DNA of 64,000 bases from Gigaspora rosea (taxonomy: Eukaryota > Glomeromycota > Glomeromycetes > Diversisporales > Gigasporaceae): positions 8,538 through 72,537 of the forward strand of contig QKWP01000489.1 in NCBI GenBank assembly GCA_003550325.1, written 5' to 3'. A program made the translations under genes and the position numbers. Numbering within the stretch: the stretch's first letter is position 1; every line of letters begins with the position of its first letter. The notes under the pieces are model-generated. The model did no database searches. It had not been told where the DNA came from and was given only the letters and a program-made list of their open reading frames with translations. This document shows, in pieces, positions 47,571-59,699 of the stretch.

Positions 47571-48180
47571 AATTTTGTAATTATAATAAAAAAAAAAAAG
47601 TGCTAATGCGACTAACCAACTAGTACAGTATTAGTACATTTTATTATTATATTTATCATATACTACCGGTATATATTATATTATTAATTATATGATTAGT
47701 ATTAAAATTTCATAAAATTTTTAAATACTTTTCCTATAGTACCACAGCCCCCCCCACATATCAGACCCCCCTCTCATTTTTACTAATAATTTTCTTTTTT
47801 TTACTAATTAATTTTTTTGGTGGAATGTACCAGACCCGGGCTGTTTATACGGCAGTTTACGGTATTTATTAACGTCTTTCCAGATTTTTAATTGACTTAT
47901 AATATGTTTGAAATTTGAAAATTCTCATAAAAGACCAAAATTCATTGTTTTTTGGGTCATTTGTTTCGTGGGTTTAATTTTATCAAAATGAACCATCCAT
48001 TGGAAGTATTATGTTTCAGTCTTTTTCAACATAAATGTTTAATTTTTTTTAGGTTTTTTTTATATCGTCAATGTATTCATTGGCAAAAATATAATAAAGT
48101 TCTGGATTCTATGCAGTCAAATTTGCTGTTCAACACTTCTTTGAATGGATTCATGTAAGTATCGATGGGAATTACACTTG
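47571..48180. other. Intergenic sequence
   Basis: No gene that I can support. A 68-codon open frame at 47952-48158 is not protein-like. Confidence 0.4.
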
Positions 48181-48189
48181 CCTGATAAA

Positions 48190-49800
48190 TATTGGAATGA
48201 AGTTCGGCGAAATAATGTTGCACTAGAATCATGATAAACAAATAATTCTAGCCAGAGCGTAATGTCTTTACTTCGCATTAAGTTACAGTATATATTGATT
48301 ATTGTCGATGAATTTCAGGGTGTAATTTTTTATTTAGACTACTATACCCTGCTGTTTCCAAGATATTGGATTGCTTCAATGTCATGAATTCCATTTTTGA
48401 GATCCATGAAATGCATCTACAAATTTCTGAAACTTGTTTTTATTCGGCATGCCCACGTACTATTATCAGGCAATATTCTGAAAGCCCATGTGTTATCCCA
48501 TGATGTAGCTACTTTGACCAGTTCCACTACCTCGGTTTTAAAATGAATATTCCGTAGTGGTTAAAATTACAAGTTTCAAGATAACCAGTATATGGATCTT
48601 TCTCGGGTGGAGTATAAATATGAGATAGTCAAATTCGTCTAGTTTTTCTCGTGAGGATGGACAATAAAAGATATTTTACGGTATCCTGAATACTGAACTG
48701 GTTTCTTCAGGAAAATATCGCAAGTTTCGATGAAAAACATTGACATTGTTGGTAGAAAAAATTGAATGAAGTATGATCGCCACTTATCAATTTTATCTTG
48801 TCGACTTTAAGGGACATTTTCAGATGAAATACTGTAGAATCTCTATAATTAGCTTCTCTATTGATAGAAAGCTGAAGAGGGTTTTGATAATCAGCTTTGC
48901 TATTTGCGAATTTTAATTGCTAGTATCAGTTTCCAAATAATGTGAAGGAGGGCTTTGAGGGCACCTTATTTGTTGGTGTCGAATAGTCGTCATCAATATA
49001 AGGTATAGTTGCCGTTGGGATAAGTTGATCATCGTTGACTATGTAAACCTTCTTAACAGGTAAAGTCCGGATATGATCTTTTTGATCAATGATGTTTACG
49101 TGGTAATCCCAATAAATAGTTGTGACATAGTTATTGTTAATAATGCGATTAGAAAGAATGAAGATGGGTTGTTATTAAAATTATTTTATTGAAGATAATC
49201 AGGTTTCAAAATTTTTTTAGGCTACGAGAGGATAAAAATGTTAAGCATGTTGCATGCTATCATATTTGCAACTCATGATTGAATAGATAGATTTACTTGC
49301 CCGCCAATGGTCTTTGAGCTAAACGTTTCAAATCATGAAATATAAATGGTTGTCAAAGGCAAAAGTATCGGCTTCAATTAAGACACCGCCCTCGGCTTGA
49401 AATTTTCTTAGTTGTTCAAATAAACAGTATTTTGGTTGAGAATCATACTCATACTTAATCCAGTTTATCTTCGAGTGATACGTTTATTTCGTTCAAGTTT
49501 GGACAATTTGATCAATGAAATACTTGAGATCTTGAACGACAATTTTATCTAATTGGACTACTTGAGATTTATCTTTATCATGGTAAAATTTATTAGGATA
49601 AATGCCTTGTCTACAAAGTTCTAAAAAACTTTTACACGTAATTGAGGCATTTTCAAATCCCATTTTACTTAGTTCTCATCTTGTTTTCAAAAGAGCTAAG
49701 AAGAGCATACCTGCCAAATTGTGCGAAATTTCTAAATCATTAATGCGTTACTTTCAACTAAAAATGATATCTACTTCTTAGGCTTTTCACCAGAGACGTG
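48190..49800 (-). pseudogene. Decayed minus-strand coding region, family unknown
   Basis: Base composition is less AT-rich than the surroundings, and the minus strand carries consecutive protein-like pieces in several frames. In coding order these include GFENASITCKSFLELCRQGI, YPNKFYHDKDKSQVVQLDKI and VVQDLKYFIDQIVQ (49690-49500), FEQLRKFQAEGGVLIEADTF (49440-49340), TTIYWDYHVNIIDQKDHIRT and LPVKKVYIVNDDQLIPTATI (49130-48980), and SHIYTPPEKDPYTGYLETCN (48640-48560). Stops and frame changes separate them. I do not recognise the family; a transposon or virus-derived origin cannot be excluded. Confidence 0.5.
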
Positions 49801-50954
49801 ACTTGGTGATTTGGTTATACAATTAAAGGAAATTGTTATACATTAATAATTAATATCTTAGTGCTATGGGAAATTAGAATATGAAATAACATACGTCATA
49901 CCGTAGCCGTATTTGAGTAATTACCAAATTTTATATGACGTAAGAAGGGTTGATCTAAGCAATGTCTGACAGCGTAATTCACTATAGTTTCGGAAAATGA
50001 CACTTTTAGCCTACTTTATATGTGTCACGCATAAATTAGCATAAATTATTTGGACTTGATTGTAGATCATGTGTAAAAGAAAAATTTTTTTCTCTTTTTG
50101 GGTTATGACTCGTTTATTTTCATTTTAGGCTGGCATGAAAATATTTATCCGTAATGTCAGAGATTATCTGTGGTATCAAAAATGCTGGCAAAGGTTTTTA
50201 TTGGCCAACCAACCATCTTTTTGATACAGTAGAACATGTATTCTTATTACTGAAACAAAAGGACCGCGTATTTTTCACCCTCTTGGTACATTCATGAATA
50301 GGCAGTTATTACTTTCGCTCTTGTCAAAGAACCATGCCAGGATGTTGCTTTCTGTTACTAAGTCTCTTGCTTTTTGAAATAAATAATTGTAATTTTATTA
50401 TTCTTTTAACGGTTGTAAAATTTTTAAGTATAATAGTATGGTTAATTATTATATTTAATAATAATATTATATTATTTTTAATTAATTAATTAAATTTATA
50501 AAATATATACCGTATACTGTAATGCAAAAATTAAGGTACTGTATAATATAAAAATAATAATTTTTATAACAAGATAAAACCTAAACTTTTTTACAGTATA
50601 TGACGTAAATACTTTTTCAGATTTTAATATATTTCTTTATGTTTCATCAAATATAAATATTATATAGTATTTTAATTTATATTACAGCATATACCATTAT
50701 TTTATTTTTAACAAACGTCAAACCTTAAAAAATTATTGTGCGATAAATTCGAAATATTTAATAAACATACTAAAATACTTACTGTATCAGTTTTAGTAGA
50801 GAATTAAACTGACATTATAATAAAATATATGCAGGCAGTTATCATAAACCTGTTTATATTGGGCGGCGGGATCACATGAAATTTATTGGTTAGATCAAAT
50901 AATTTACATCTTAAAAGCTGCGGATCTTAGATCTATTCGACCAATAATTTTGTA
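49801..50954. other. Intergenic sequence upstream of HFI1
   Basis: Mixed AT-rich DNA with some non-random text at 50100-50360 that I could not read as a gene on either strand. The HFI1 promoter is presumably in the last few hundred bases; no clear site seen. Confidence 0.4.
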
Positions 50955-52048
50955 ATGAATTCAAACACTCTAGTAAGAGTTAAAGATCCTATAATGTTAA
51001 AAACTCAACTTGACACTGCTTTGGGTGAAAATAAGGTGCAATATTGGAAAGCCGTTCAAAATTTCATAAAAGGGGAATTAAATAGGATGGAACTTGATTT
51101 TTTGGCGAACTTATTTTTACCGAGAGAGCACGGCAAGTACTTTATCGCAACAAACATATAAACTATTGTTAAGACTCATTGTTTATGCATTTTCTACGTA
51201 AATATTAGCTCAACTTCATGATGATTTTATTCGAGCTAGTATTAAAAACAACAAACAAAAATCAAATTGTCTTGTAATAAGAGATATACAGAAACAATCC
51301 TGGGAAAAATCGTTAATTGGAAACAATGATATCATAACACATCACGAATCATTAAAGGGGGTATTATCATTGATGGAAAAAGAAGATAGACATCTATTAC
51401 ATCACTTTTTAAAGGCAAGTTTATCTACATGATACATTGCGAATAAAGTCCATTTAATTGATATAAATGTTTTAAGTGTTGTATAGTTATGAAATTGTCA
51501 TTATTTATTGATAGAATGTAAAACATAGTCGAACTTCTGATGAAAAAGGCTTGATACCAAAAAGTTCGTATTGTTCAAAAAGTGTCTCAGAGGAATCAAT
51601 AAACCAAAGAGATTTTCCTAATTGTGAAAATGTTTATCTACGCATGACTGAAATTGCATTCAATAAAGGATTATTTGGTGGTGTGCAGAAAGATTGCGTG
51701 TCTTTGATGGTTTTTGCATTAGAGGTACGTACGTCTTTTTATAATTATAATGCATAAAAATTATTTTAAAGTTAATCAAATAAAAATAAATAACGTGTTT
51801 TTTTTTTTTTATTCATTTTTTTGTGCAAGTTTTATGTGAAAAATATTTTACATAATTGCATTAATCAGATTCGAGAAAATAATGTATATCATGATGATTA
51901 TGATGAAAATCACAATATTCCATCAATTACGTTAAAAGATCTTGCATTTTCTTTAAGTATTTCACCTTTGTCTGTGTCTCCATTAGTTGAGGAAAAGATC
52001 AATGCAAGGTTAAGACATGATGAAATGAATTTCGATAATGAAATTTAA
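50955..52048 (+). CDS. HFI1: SAGA complex subunit ADA1/HFI1 (TADA1-like)
   Basis: Structural subunit of the SAGA transcription coactivator, carrying a histone-fold that pairs with TAF12 in the nucleus. Four exons join in frame: 50955-51132, 51209-51414, 51515-51724 and 51830-52048, 270 residues. The N-terminal SAGA-Tad1 segment is clear: LKTQLDTALGENKVQYWKAV, FIKGELNRMELDF and FLPREHAQLHDDFIRASI. The C-terminal histone-fold part has RMTEIAFNKGLFGGVQKDCV, SLMVFALEFYVKNIL and ITLKDLAFSLSISPLSV (the last read from SITLKDLAFSLS and ISPLSVSPLVEE). The joins after exons 1 and 2 work only with GC donors (GCAAGT in both); a GT donor would shift the frame. Length is shorter than yeast Hfi1 (about 490) and close to animal TADA1 (about 335). 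No damage seen. Confidence 0.85.
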
Positions 52049-52159
52049 ATTCTATTATATGAAATTTATTTAGTACACAAAATTTTTATTTACAAATAAT
52101 TTATTATTTCTGGTGACATATATTCATTAATGCAGTATACCAAGCTTTCGGGCTAGATA

Positions 52160-52323
52160 CAGGCGACCCTCGTTGATATCAACCCATTTGGATTAGATAA
52201 TTATGTTGATATATATGAGGGTTGATAACAAAGATATTACCTGGACTCGATTTTTTTACAAGTTTAGGTTGATATTAACGAAGGGTTGAAATCAACTTCG
52301 TTGGTATTAACGAGGGTCACCTG
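52160..52323. mobile_element. Tigger/pogo-like MITE, 164 bp
   Basis: Ends CAGGCGACCCTCGTTGATAT and, inverted, CAGGTGACCCTCGTTAATAC, flanked by TA (52158-52159, 52324-52325). Inner GTTGATAT/ATATCAAC words extend the pairing. It inserted about 110 bp past the HFI1 stop. Confidence 0.8.
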
Positions 52324-52460
52324 TATTACATTTCTCAAGGTAATTAGAAACAATATAAAATGAGTTAAAAGATTATTTCGTTTATTCTATAATACGCATG
52401 ATGCGTATTATACTGATCTAATAACAGATAATACGACTACGATAAAAACATCATTGATAA

Positions 52461-52859
52461 ATGAAAATGGATTTTGACATGCTTGATTCATCAAACCAAC
52501 GGAACACATTGGCTGATTTTTCCAAGCGAAGAATTTCCCCAATACATACAATTTTTACGGGTTTCCATAAATTCAATTTCGTTAAATTTTTCTCTACACT
52601 ACTTGAGCTAAAGAATACAATTGTCTATTTTTTTCCAAGTCAGTGGAAAAGTTTTCGTTAGGTCTTGTTTCATAGACTAATAATTTTTCTAGTTTTATTC
52701 CGGTTAATAAGTTTATCAAGATGTTTATCACCCGTTAGAAATAAGAGGAGTAATGAAAACCCTGCGTATTATGCTGACTATGAAATTAACAATGTATTCT
52801 GCAAGGGTCAGAATTTTAATCCTTATGCATTGAAATTCAAAACCATCTGCTATTTTTGA
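52461..52859 (+). pseudogene. Two open segments of unknown protein
   Basis: MKMDFDMLDSSNQRNTLADF and SKRRISPIHTIFT (52461-52560) are followed in another frame, after an AG near 52720, by CLSPVRNKRSNENPAYYADY and EINNVF. Could be two exons of a small gene or a gene remnant; no family recognised. Confidence 0.25.
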
Positions 52860-53384
52860 TGTTGCTTTTCCTACCACGAAAAAAATGATAAATTTTTTCA
52901 TAATTTTTCTTAAAGAATCTATTTTTTATCAATAATAAAAAGATTTAATAATTTAATTGCCAACTTTAAAAATTTGATTGTAATAAATGATTTCATTGTT
53001 GAACGCGCCGTTCCAAGCAAGCTTTAACCTCTTAACAGAATTTTGGCTAGTCACTATACATAATGGCATTGCCATTTTTTATTAGGTAATTCTCAGTAAG
53101 CCGTCGTAGTGGTAATAATAAGCTTTTATGTAAACATGACATAATTGACATAATTGTTGACATGATAATATTTAGAATCCGATTGTTTATGAAATGAGCT
53201 GACTTTTTTTTTTTCGGGTCTATTTTTCTATATTAAAGTATTAACAAAAAAAAAAAAACGTAAGGTATATAGAAAAGTAATGCTAATTTAATTTCGTATA
53301 TCATCTGTTGTATTTTGTTCAATTTTGTCTTGCTCAAATGAAGCTTTATCTTTCAGAAGCAGAACTGTTCCTTTAGACAAAGAC

Positions 53385-53456
53385 GTGTGAAAGTGTAAAA
53401 GTGTGAAAGTGTAAAAGTGTGAAAGTGTGAAAGTGTAAGTGTGAAAGTGAAACACT
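53385..53456. repeat. GTGTGAAA/GTGTAAAA minisatellite
   Basis: Eight or so head-to-tail GTGTRAAA units with a short CTAAAT repeat following (53455-53480). Confidence 0.85.
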
Positions 53457-53479
53457 AAATCTAAATCTAAATCTAACTC

Positions 53480-54413
53480 TAATAATGTTCAATTTCTATG
53501 ATAAACGTTAAATTTTTTTTACTAATACTTAAAAGGTTGTGTATCAATATATTAAATTAATAGAAAAATCGCTCAATATTAGTTTTTTTTATTAATGAAT
53601 GAATTACGTACATAAGTATAAGTTGCATGTGAGAGTATGACTAAGCAATTGTTATAAAATTTCTAAATATAATGTTCTAACGCTAATTATATATACCGTG
53701 TATATATATATATATATATAGCATACATTATGTAGGTACGTTGGGCTTCATTAGTTAGTTAGAAAGTAAACTGGAACAGTTTTTTTTTCTTTGTTCTGAG
53801 ACTGTATTACGTACGATCTAACCAAAAAAGCTAACACAGGGTTGTAACAAGATCCCCCTGTTGACGTCTGTCAATCATTACGTTGATCTAACAAAAATAT
53901 TTTTATTTCAAGGGAGTTTTATATATAATAAAAAATTTTCTTTGTAATAATAATTCGGATAAGACAATTTTAATTTATTCTTAAATATACACTAGTGCTA
54001 GTAAGTACTAAAATATCTGGTTATGTATATCAAAAAAAAATACGTACATTACATACAATATATCTGATATCAGATATCATACTGATAATCTTTTACGTAA
54101 CCAAGTGATGAAAATCTTTACACATGGATAATGATTCATGCAAAGAGTTAAAAAAAGTCGGTTAACTTTTCTTGTTAAAAAAATAATCTCAAAAAAAAAA
54201 CAATTGTATTTATAAAAAAAGTAGTTTCCAGTGTTACAGGAAAACAATATTAGTCATTATCGCTATATGAGCGGTAATCCATAATAATAAATGACTAATA
54301 AATAACAAAAAATTTGTATAGTATTAGTCAAGCATTAGTCAAGCATGTTTTTTTTTTGTTTTAAATGGATAAAAAAACATCCGAAAATCCTGAATCTTAA
54401 TTTTTAGTACTGT
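53480..54413. other. AT-rich intergenic region
   Basis: Contains a TA microsatellite at about 53700-53721. No gene seen. Confidence 0.45.
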
Positions 54414-54441
54414 TACGTACGTACGTACGTACGTACGTACT
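54414..54441. repeat. TACG tetranucleotide microsatellite
   Basis: About seven uninterrupted TACG units, with decayed copies following. Related TACG/TATG runs occur at 59036-59105. Confidence 0.9.
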
Positions 54442-54770
54442 TACGTACTTATGTACAGTTCGTATACTGAGACCAAGACTAATAAGTATCCCCAAAAAAT
54501 ATATGATGTTTGAGAATATAATGGTATCTTTAAAATATTTTATTTTTTTTTTTGTTTGATAAACGCATTACGTGTAGAACAATGCGATATTCAACATTTC
54601 TTTTTTTGCTATTTGATGCAATGAATACTTAATGATTTCAAAAAAAAAAAAAGAATAAATAAATAAATAAATAAATGAAAGAATGAATGAATGCAAAATG
54701 TCAAGTAGATGTACGAATGGTAATTGCTAATAAAGAGAAACAAATTTTTTTTTTTTTTTTTTTTTTTTTT

Positions 54771-54828
54771 NNNNNNNNNNNNNNNNNNNNNNNNNNNNNN
54801 NNNNNNNNNNNNNNNNNNNNNNNNNNNN
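54771..54828. other. Assembly gap of 58 N
   Basis: The gap is flanked on both sides by T-runs, so assembly broke in a homopolymer. The true length is unknown. Open frames reading through it are artefacts. Confidence 1.
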
Positions 54829-55385
54829 TTTTTTTTTTTTTTTATATTGTGCAAAGAAGTCGTGTCAAGAAAATAAAAAATAAAATATTTTACAAAGAAT
54901 GAAAAATGCCTTAATTGGCATGTAACAAAAAGATTTTTTACAAGAATTAAAAATGAGTGAAAAAAATAAATACGAAAAAAACATTTACTTCAAAAAAACG
55001 GAACGTAAGAAATCCGTAAATAAAGAAGGAAATTCTTTACGTATTTACCGACATAACTTCATGCATTAAAAAAAAAAAAAAGATAGAGGTAAAATTATTA
55101 TTATTTTTTTCTAAATCTCTTATTTTTTTTTTTATCCTTTCAATATTTTCTTTTTTTTTCAAATCGGTTAAGCATACGAAAAAAATAATGGATTAGTTTG
55201 TAAAAATGATGGGTTGTGAAACGGAAGGGGATTTTGTAATTTTATACAATGAATAAAAATTAAAATATATAAATAATATATATTAAAATCTAATATGTAC
55301 AAAAGGTGTGAAAATTTGGTTTTAAAAAACCAAATGTTTTTTTTTTTTTGGGTCATAATGAATTTTTTGGAAAATTCAACGTGCA

Positions 55386-56767
55386 TTACTTATATTTTGT
55401 TGCCAAAAATCTATATCCAACATTATATGGTTTATATTCGCTTAACTCACAATGCCAAGCTTCCAATAATTTATCATATTCATCTGGTTCAAGACCAAGA
55501 AATGAAGAAAATTTTGTTCGAAAAGTACGAAATATATTGGCTATAAAAAATTGATTTAAAGAATGAATAAAATAGTTAATTAGATGATTTCATACGCGAT
55601 ACAATAATATAATTTGAAATAAAATAATTGAATACTAACCAGTATTTTCAGCCAATAAAGCACCAATTCTACCAGCCCATTTACCAAAAGGCGTTGACAT
55701 TTCTTCAAGTTTTACATTTGTTAATTGTCGCGTATTCATCAATATATCAGTCATGTGTTTATACACTGTAGTGTCAATATTACGTGACAGGAGGTCCGAT
55801 AAAACTAGAAAAGGTTAAATAATAAAAAATATTTAAATACCAAAGATTAAATGTAATAAAGATAAATGAATTAATTTACACATATACTTACATGCACTAT
55901 GTAATAGACGTGATATAGGACCATCGTTTCTTGGCTCTATTTCATCTTCCATTATTTCAATAATTCCATTAGTTTTTGTTACTCTAACAATTTCTCTAAA
56001 ATATTATAAAACTAATTAATTATTTGTAACAAATATATATATATATATATATAAAATATATATATATAAATAATATATAATATAAATATATATAGTATTA
56101 AATAAAAATATTTACTTTAAAGCACGTTCCCATTCTTGTTTACTAAAGGCTGTTATTAAAAATCTCATGTGAATGTAATCAAAAGTATTATCATTATATG
56201 GTAGTCCATCAAGTAAATTAGCTTCCACGAATTGTGCATTCTCTGGTTTCGCTTCTCTTGGAAACACAGGAGCAATGTCTATTCCTGTAAAGTGAGAATT
56301 AGGGAATTCATTTGCCATTTCTACGACCCAAGTACCAGTACCACATCTATAATGAAATAAAAATTTCGAGATATCATTAATATATAATTTATATAATGTT
56401 ATAAATGTAAATGTATTGTAAAAAGAGTAGATGCCTACCCGATGTCCAAGACAAGAGCACCAGAACTTAATCTATCATGCATTGGTGCGGAATAGTTACG
56501 TTGCCATATAAATCGACAAATATAATGTAATACATGTAGTCTATCAAGTTCATCATCATCGCAAGGCATCATATACTTTGAATTTCTGACATTATGAAAT
56601 CTTCTTCCATCAATAAATCGATATTCTTCGTTAACTCCACAATCAAAATGATCACTTATAATAAGATGAGCATCAGATAATGGGGAGCTTACTGAAGAAG
56701 CAGGTACACGACGACGTGGCTTTAGACGTTTTTGTCCTAGTTTTGGTTTACATAAACAAGCTCCCAT
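55386..56767 (-). CDS. SAM-dependent methyltransferase with N-terminal lipidation motif
   Basis: Class I S-adenosylmethionine methyltransferase. Five exons join in frame: 56767-56439, 56346-56116, 55995-55892, 55804-55640 and 55540-55386, 327 residues. The SAM-binding motif I spans the first intron: ALVLDIGCGTGTWVVEMA. It is followed by the acidic end of beta-2 (FTGIDIAPVFP) and a later FDYIHMRFLITAFSKQEW. Upstream, NEEYRFIDGRRFHNV and KYMMPCDDDELDRLHVLHYI match the lead-in typical of the fungal LaeA-like/UMTA-like group. The N-terminus MGACLCKPK is a textbook myristoylation start (Gly2) with adjacent cysteines for palmitoylation, suggesting membrane attachment. The C-terminus has WAGRIGALLAEN and GLEPDEYDKLLEAWHCELSE. 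Substrate unknown. All phases are consistent, so probably functional. Confidence 0.88.
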
Positions 56768-56769
56768 AT

Positions 56770-57820
56770 CTTAACTTTTTGTTCAACTTTTTTTAGCGAA
56801 AGATTGCTTGAATTTTTTTTTAAAAAAAAATTCGGACGATATTTTTTTAAAAAAGGATTTTTAAGAAGAGGGAACTCGCAGGATTTTTAATTTTTTTTTT
56901 TTTTTTTTTTTTTGGGAGTCGAAGGTCCTTTGCCCTTTATATTTGACACAAATTGACATAAATGACTTGAGTAAATATATACTACGTGCAACGTAATCGG
57001 AGGTATTTTAAATTTGAAAGTATTCCCGAATGTTTACAAATATATTTAGTCACGCATATAAAATTCAAGAAAAAATGGTTAACCTTTTATAGAGTTTTTA
57101 ACCGAAGTTACTTTATGTAGAAAAATAAAAAAACAATAAAATAAAATAAATAGTATTATATAGTATTATAATTATATATGAGATCTAAGGGAGAAATCAG
57201 TCGGAGTTGTTGATTCAGTTGACGTAGCGGCAGCTCGGGTGCTTTATTTAACTGATACAGGGGTGATACAAACCACATAATGCGTGTATAAGATGCACAT
57301 ATGTAAGGAGTTCGTTAATATATTAGTATAAAAACTAGAGTAAACTTGATTTATATTAAAAAAAATGGCGGGAAATCAAAGTATACAGGTACAAAACCTT
57401 ACTATCGTACGAGATTAAGTAATCGACTCCTCAAAGATACAATGATAAACACATAAAAATAGCAGGCCATGCTAAAAAGGGGTTATTAAATATTTTTAAA
57501 AAAAGATGTTTTTTTTTTTTTTTTAAATTATAAAAGAGCATTAATTTAATTAGAAATTAACATAAGGTTTGCCAAACTGATAAGCGATAAGGGTTTATTA
57601 ATGTTAATGGTAGACAGAGTAACAATATAAAGCGAATGATTATGTATCACTATCTTTTAACCACGTTTTTTAATTTAATATGATCTATGAATCATTGGTC
57701 GATTTGTTTAACGTATCGTGATTCTTTTGCATTTCCGCACGTTACAATGATTTTTTTTTTTTTAAAAAAAAAAATACGTGAGAAAAATGTTCAATAAATT
57801 AAAAATATGAGGTATAATAA
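56770..57820. other. Upstream flank of the methyltransferase gene
   Basis: Homopolymer-rich. A slightly GC-richer stretch at 57180-57270 (CAGTCGGAGTTGTTGATTCA, GTAGCGGCAGCTCGGGTGC) stands out but encodes nothing I recognise; it could be promoter or a repeat fragment. Confidence 0.35.
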
Positions 57821-57829
57821 ATTTTGATG

Positions 57830-58030
57830 GTAAATAAAATTTAAAATAAAATTTTAAAATAAAATTTTAAAATAAAATTTTAAAATAAAATTTTAAAATA
57901 AAATTTTAAAATAAAATTTAAAATAAAATTTAAAATAAAATAAAATCTACAATAAAATCTACAATAAAATCTACAAAAATCTATAATAAAATCTATAATA
58001 AAATCTATAATAAAATCTATAATAATACTG
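57830..58030. repeat. Compound tandem repeat of AAAATAAAATTTT and TAAAATCTAYAA units
   Basis: About seven 13-14 bp units of ATTTTAAAATAAA, passing into about eight 11-12 bp units of ATAAAATCTAYA. The two arrays grade into one another through shared AATAAAAT, suggesting stepwise slippage. Confidence 0.9.
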
Positions 58031-58949
58031 TATAATATCTTTGTTAGCTACGTCAATTTTTTTCCGGACAATCTCTTAAATATAGTAATTTGACTTTAAT
58101 AGTTCAATAATTCAAATAATTCAAAAAGTTTTTTCTCTTTATTTTATATCAAGGAGCACCAAATAGAAAAAAAAAAAGATCTTGATTGATCTTGTGTCAA
58201 TAAACATAATGATATTCGATCAACTTTCCCTTTAGAGCGCTAATCTTTGCTATCTAATCTGCTTTGCACGTATGTACAGTACTATACTTATATATTCCTT
58301 GCATATTTAAATTTTTTTTTACTCTTATTAACCAACATTTTTCCTTTTTGTTCATTGTTCTTTTTCCGGTATTTCTTTATCTTAAAATAATATCTATTCT
58401 TTACTATCTTTGATTTAAATTAAAATTGATGCATTAATTAATATTATAATAATTCTGAAAGGTCATGCGTTTTTCATCCATTTTTTCTTATTAAAAAAAT
58501 AAGTAAGTAGTACACAACATACATATTTTTTTTTGAATATAATATTATCATTAAGATTATTGGTTAATATTATATACTAGGATTTTCTTGTCGATTTTTC
58601 TTAACGTGTGTATTTCGAAGAAATTATGCGCCAATAAACATTTTCATAACTTTCATATAATTCATGTTATCATGCAGACAAAGGTTTCTGTTTTTAATTT
58701 GTTACGTATCATTGTTACTGTTCTAGGTTTATCAATGCACATCATTTCGGTTTCGGCCATCATGCGAGTTGCATACGCGAACAACTACTTACATACCTAT
58801 GTAAAATAGTTGGATCAAATATAATCGTATGTCTCGCCTATAGTCGTCATGTTTATTAATATCAGTGTTGTACTGCAAACTACACATTTAATGGATGTTT
58901 TTATTTTGCATTATTCCCTTATTCTGGTTTCATTATATTTTTGTGAAAT

Positions 58950-59110
58950 TCGATTACGTACGTACAGTACCTACATTCACACTTACTGTACTCTTACTGT
59001 ACATACGTATATATATATATCAGATTATATATATACATACGTACGTACAATATACATACATACCAGATACATACGTACGTATGTACGTATGTACGTACGA
59101 ACGTAACGTA
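58950..59110. repeat. TACG/TATG-rich microsatellite tract
   Basis: Runs of TACGTACG, TATATATA and GTACGTATGTACGTACG alternate. Open frames across it (Tyr/Thr/His-rich) are composition artefacts. Confidence 0.8.
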
Positions 59111-59404
59111 CATGGGAATACCCATCAAAATAGATTCGTCCAGTTAACTTTTTTGTAATATAACAAAATGAAATGTGTAAAGTTTTTTAACAACATGTCT
59201 TACATAAAAAAAAAAACTTTTCCAATTAAATTTTATATATATACCATCTGTCTAACTATTCAATTTTATTCTAATTTCGCGATTTGTACCAGTCTAAAAA
59301 TTGGGTGATTAGTTTTTTTTTTTAAAAAAAAAAAACTTTGTACCAAAGAATGTGTGTGTTAAATATGAGCTAATCTATCATATCACGAAAACCGCCATGC
59401 ATAT

Positions 59405-59695
59405 ATGCGAATGGGCGAGTTTGGAGAAATGGCAAACGCCCATCTAAAATTACATATCCCTCATAGTAAATATTATACACATGGAGAATCAAAAAGTATG
59501 TGTTGCAATGTTTCATTTAGTCATTTAACTCGGCGTATCACTGTGAACGGGCATGGTAACTTTTTTGTTCCACATCGTGTAGTACACGAACGACAAATTC
59601 CACTTCTGTTTCGACTGGTACCGGAAGTTCAAAGTTCTCATGACAATGCCTTTACTTCCATATTTAGTTTAACATGTTTAAGTATTCTATTATGA
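59405..59695 (+). CDS. Hypothetical ORF, 88-96 codons
   Basis: An uninterrupted frame with ATG at 59405 or 59429 (MANAHLKLHIPHSKYY...) and less AT-rich composition than the flanks, containing SFSHLTRRITVNGHGNFFVP and VVHERQIPLLFRLVPEV. It has a mixed His/Arg/aromatic composition and a hydrophobic end. No domain, signal peptide or splice structure recognised. It may be a real small gene, an exon or a gene remnant. Confidence 0.3.
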   Translation: MRMGEFGEMANAHLKLHIPHSKYYTHGESKSMCCNVSFSHLTRRITVNGHGNFFVPHRVVHERQIPLLFRLVPEVQSSHDNAFTSIFSLTCLSILL

Positions 59696-59699
59696 GTAA

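Noticed and set aside
54609..54902. Open frames running through the N gap
   Set aside because: Artefacts of Ns and flanking T-runs.
58849..59158. Tyr/Thr/His-rich open frames
   Set aside because: They translate the TACG/TATG microsatellite tract.
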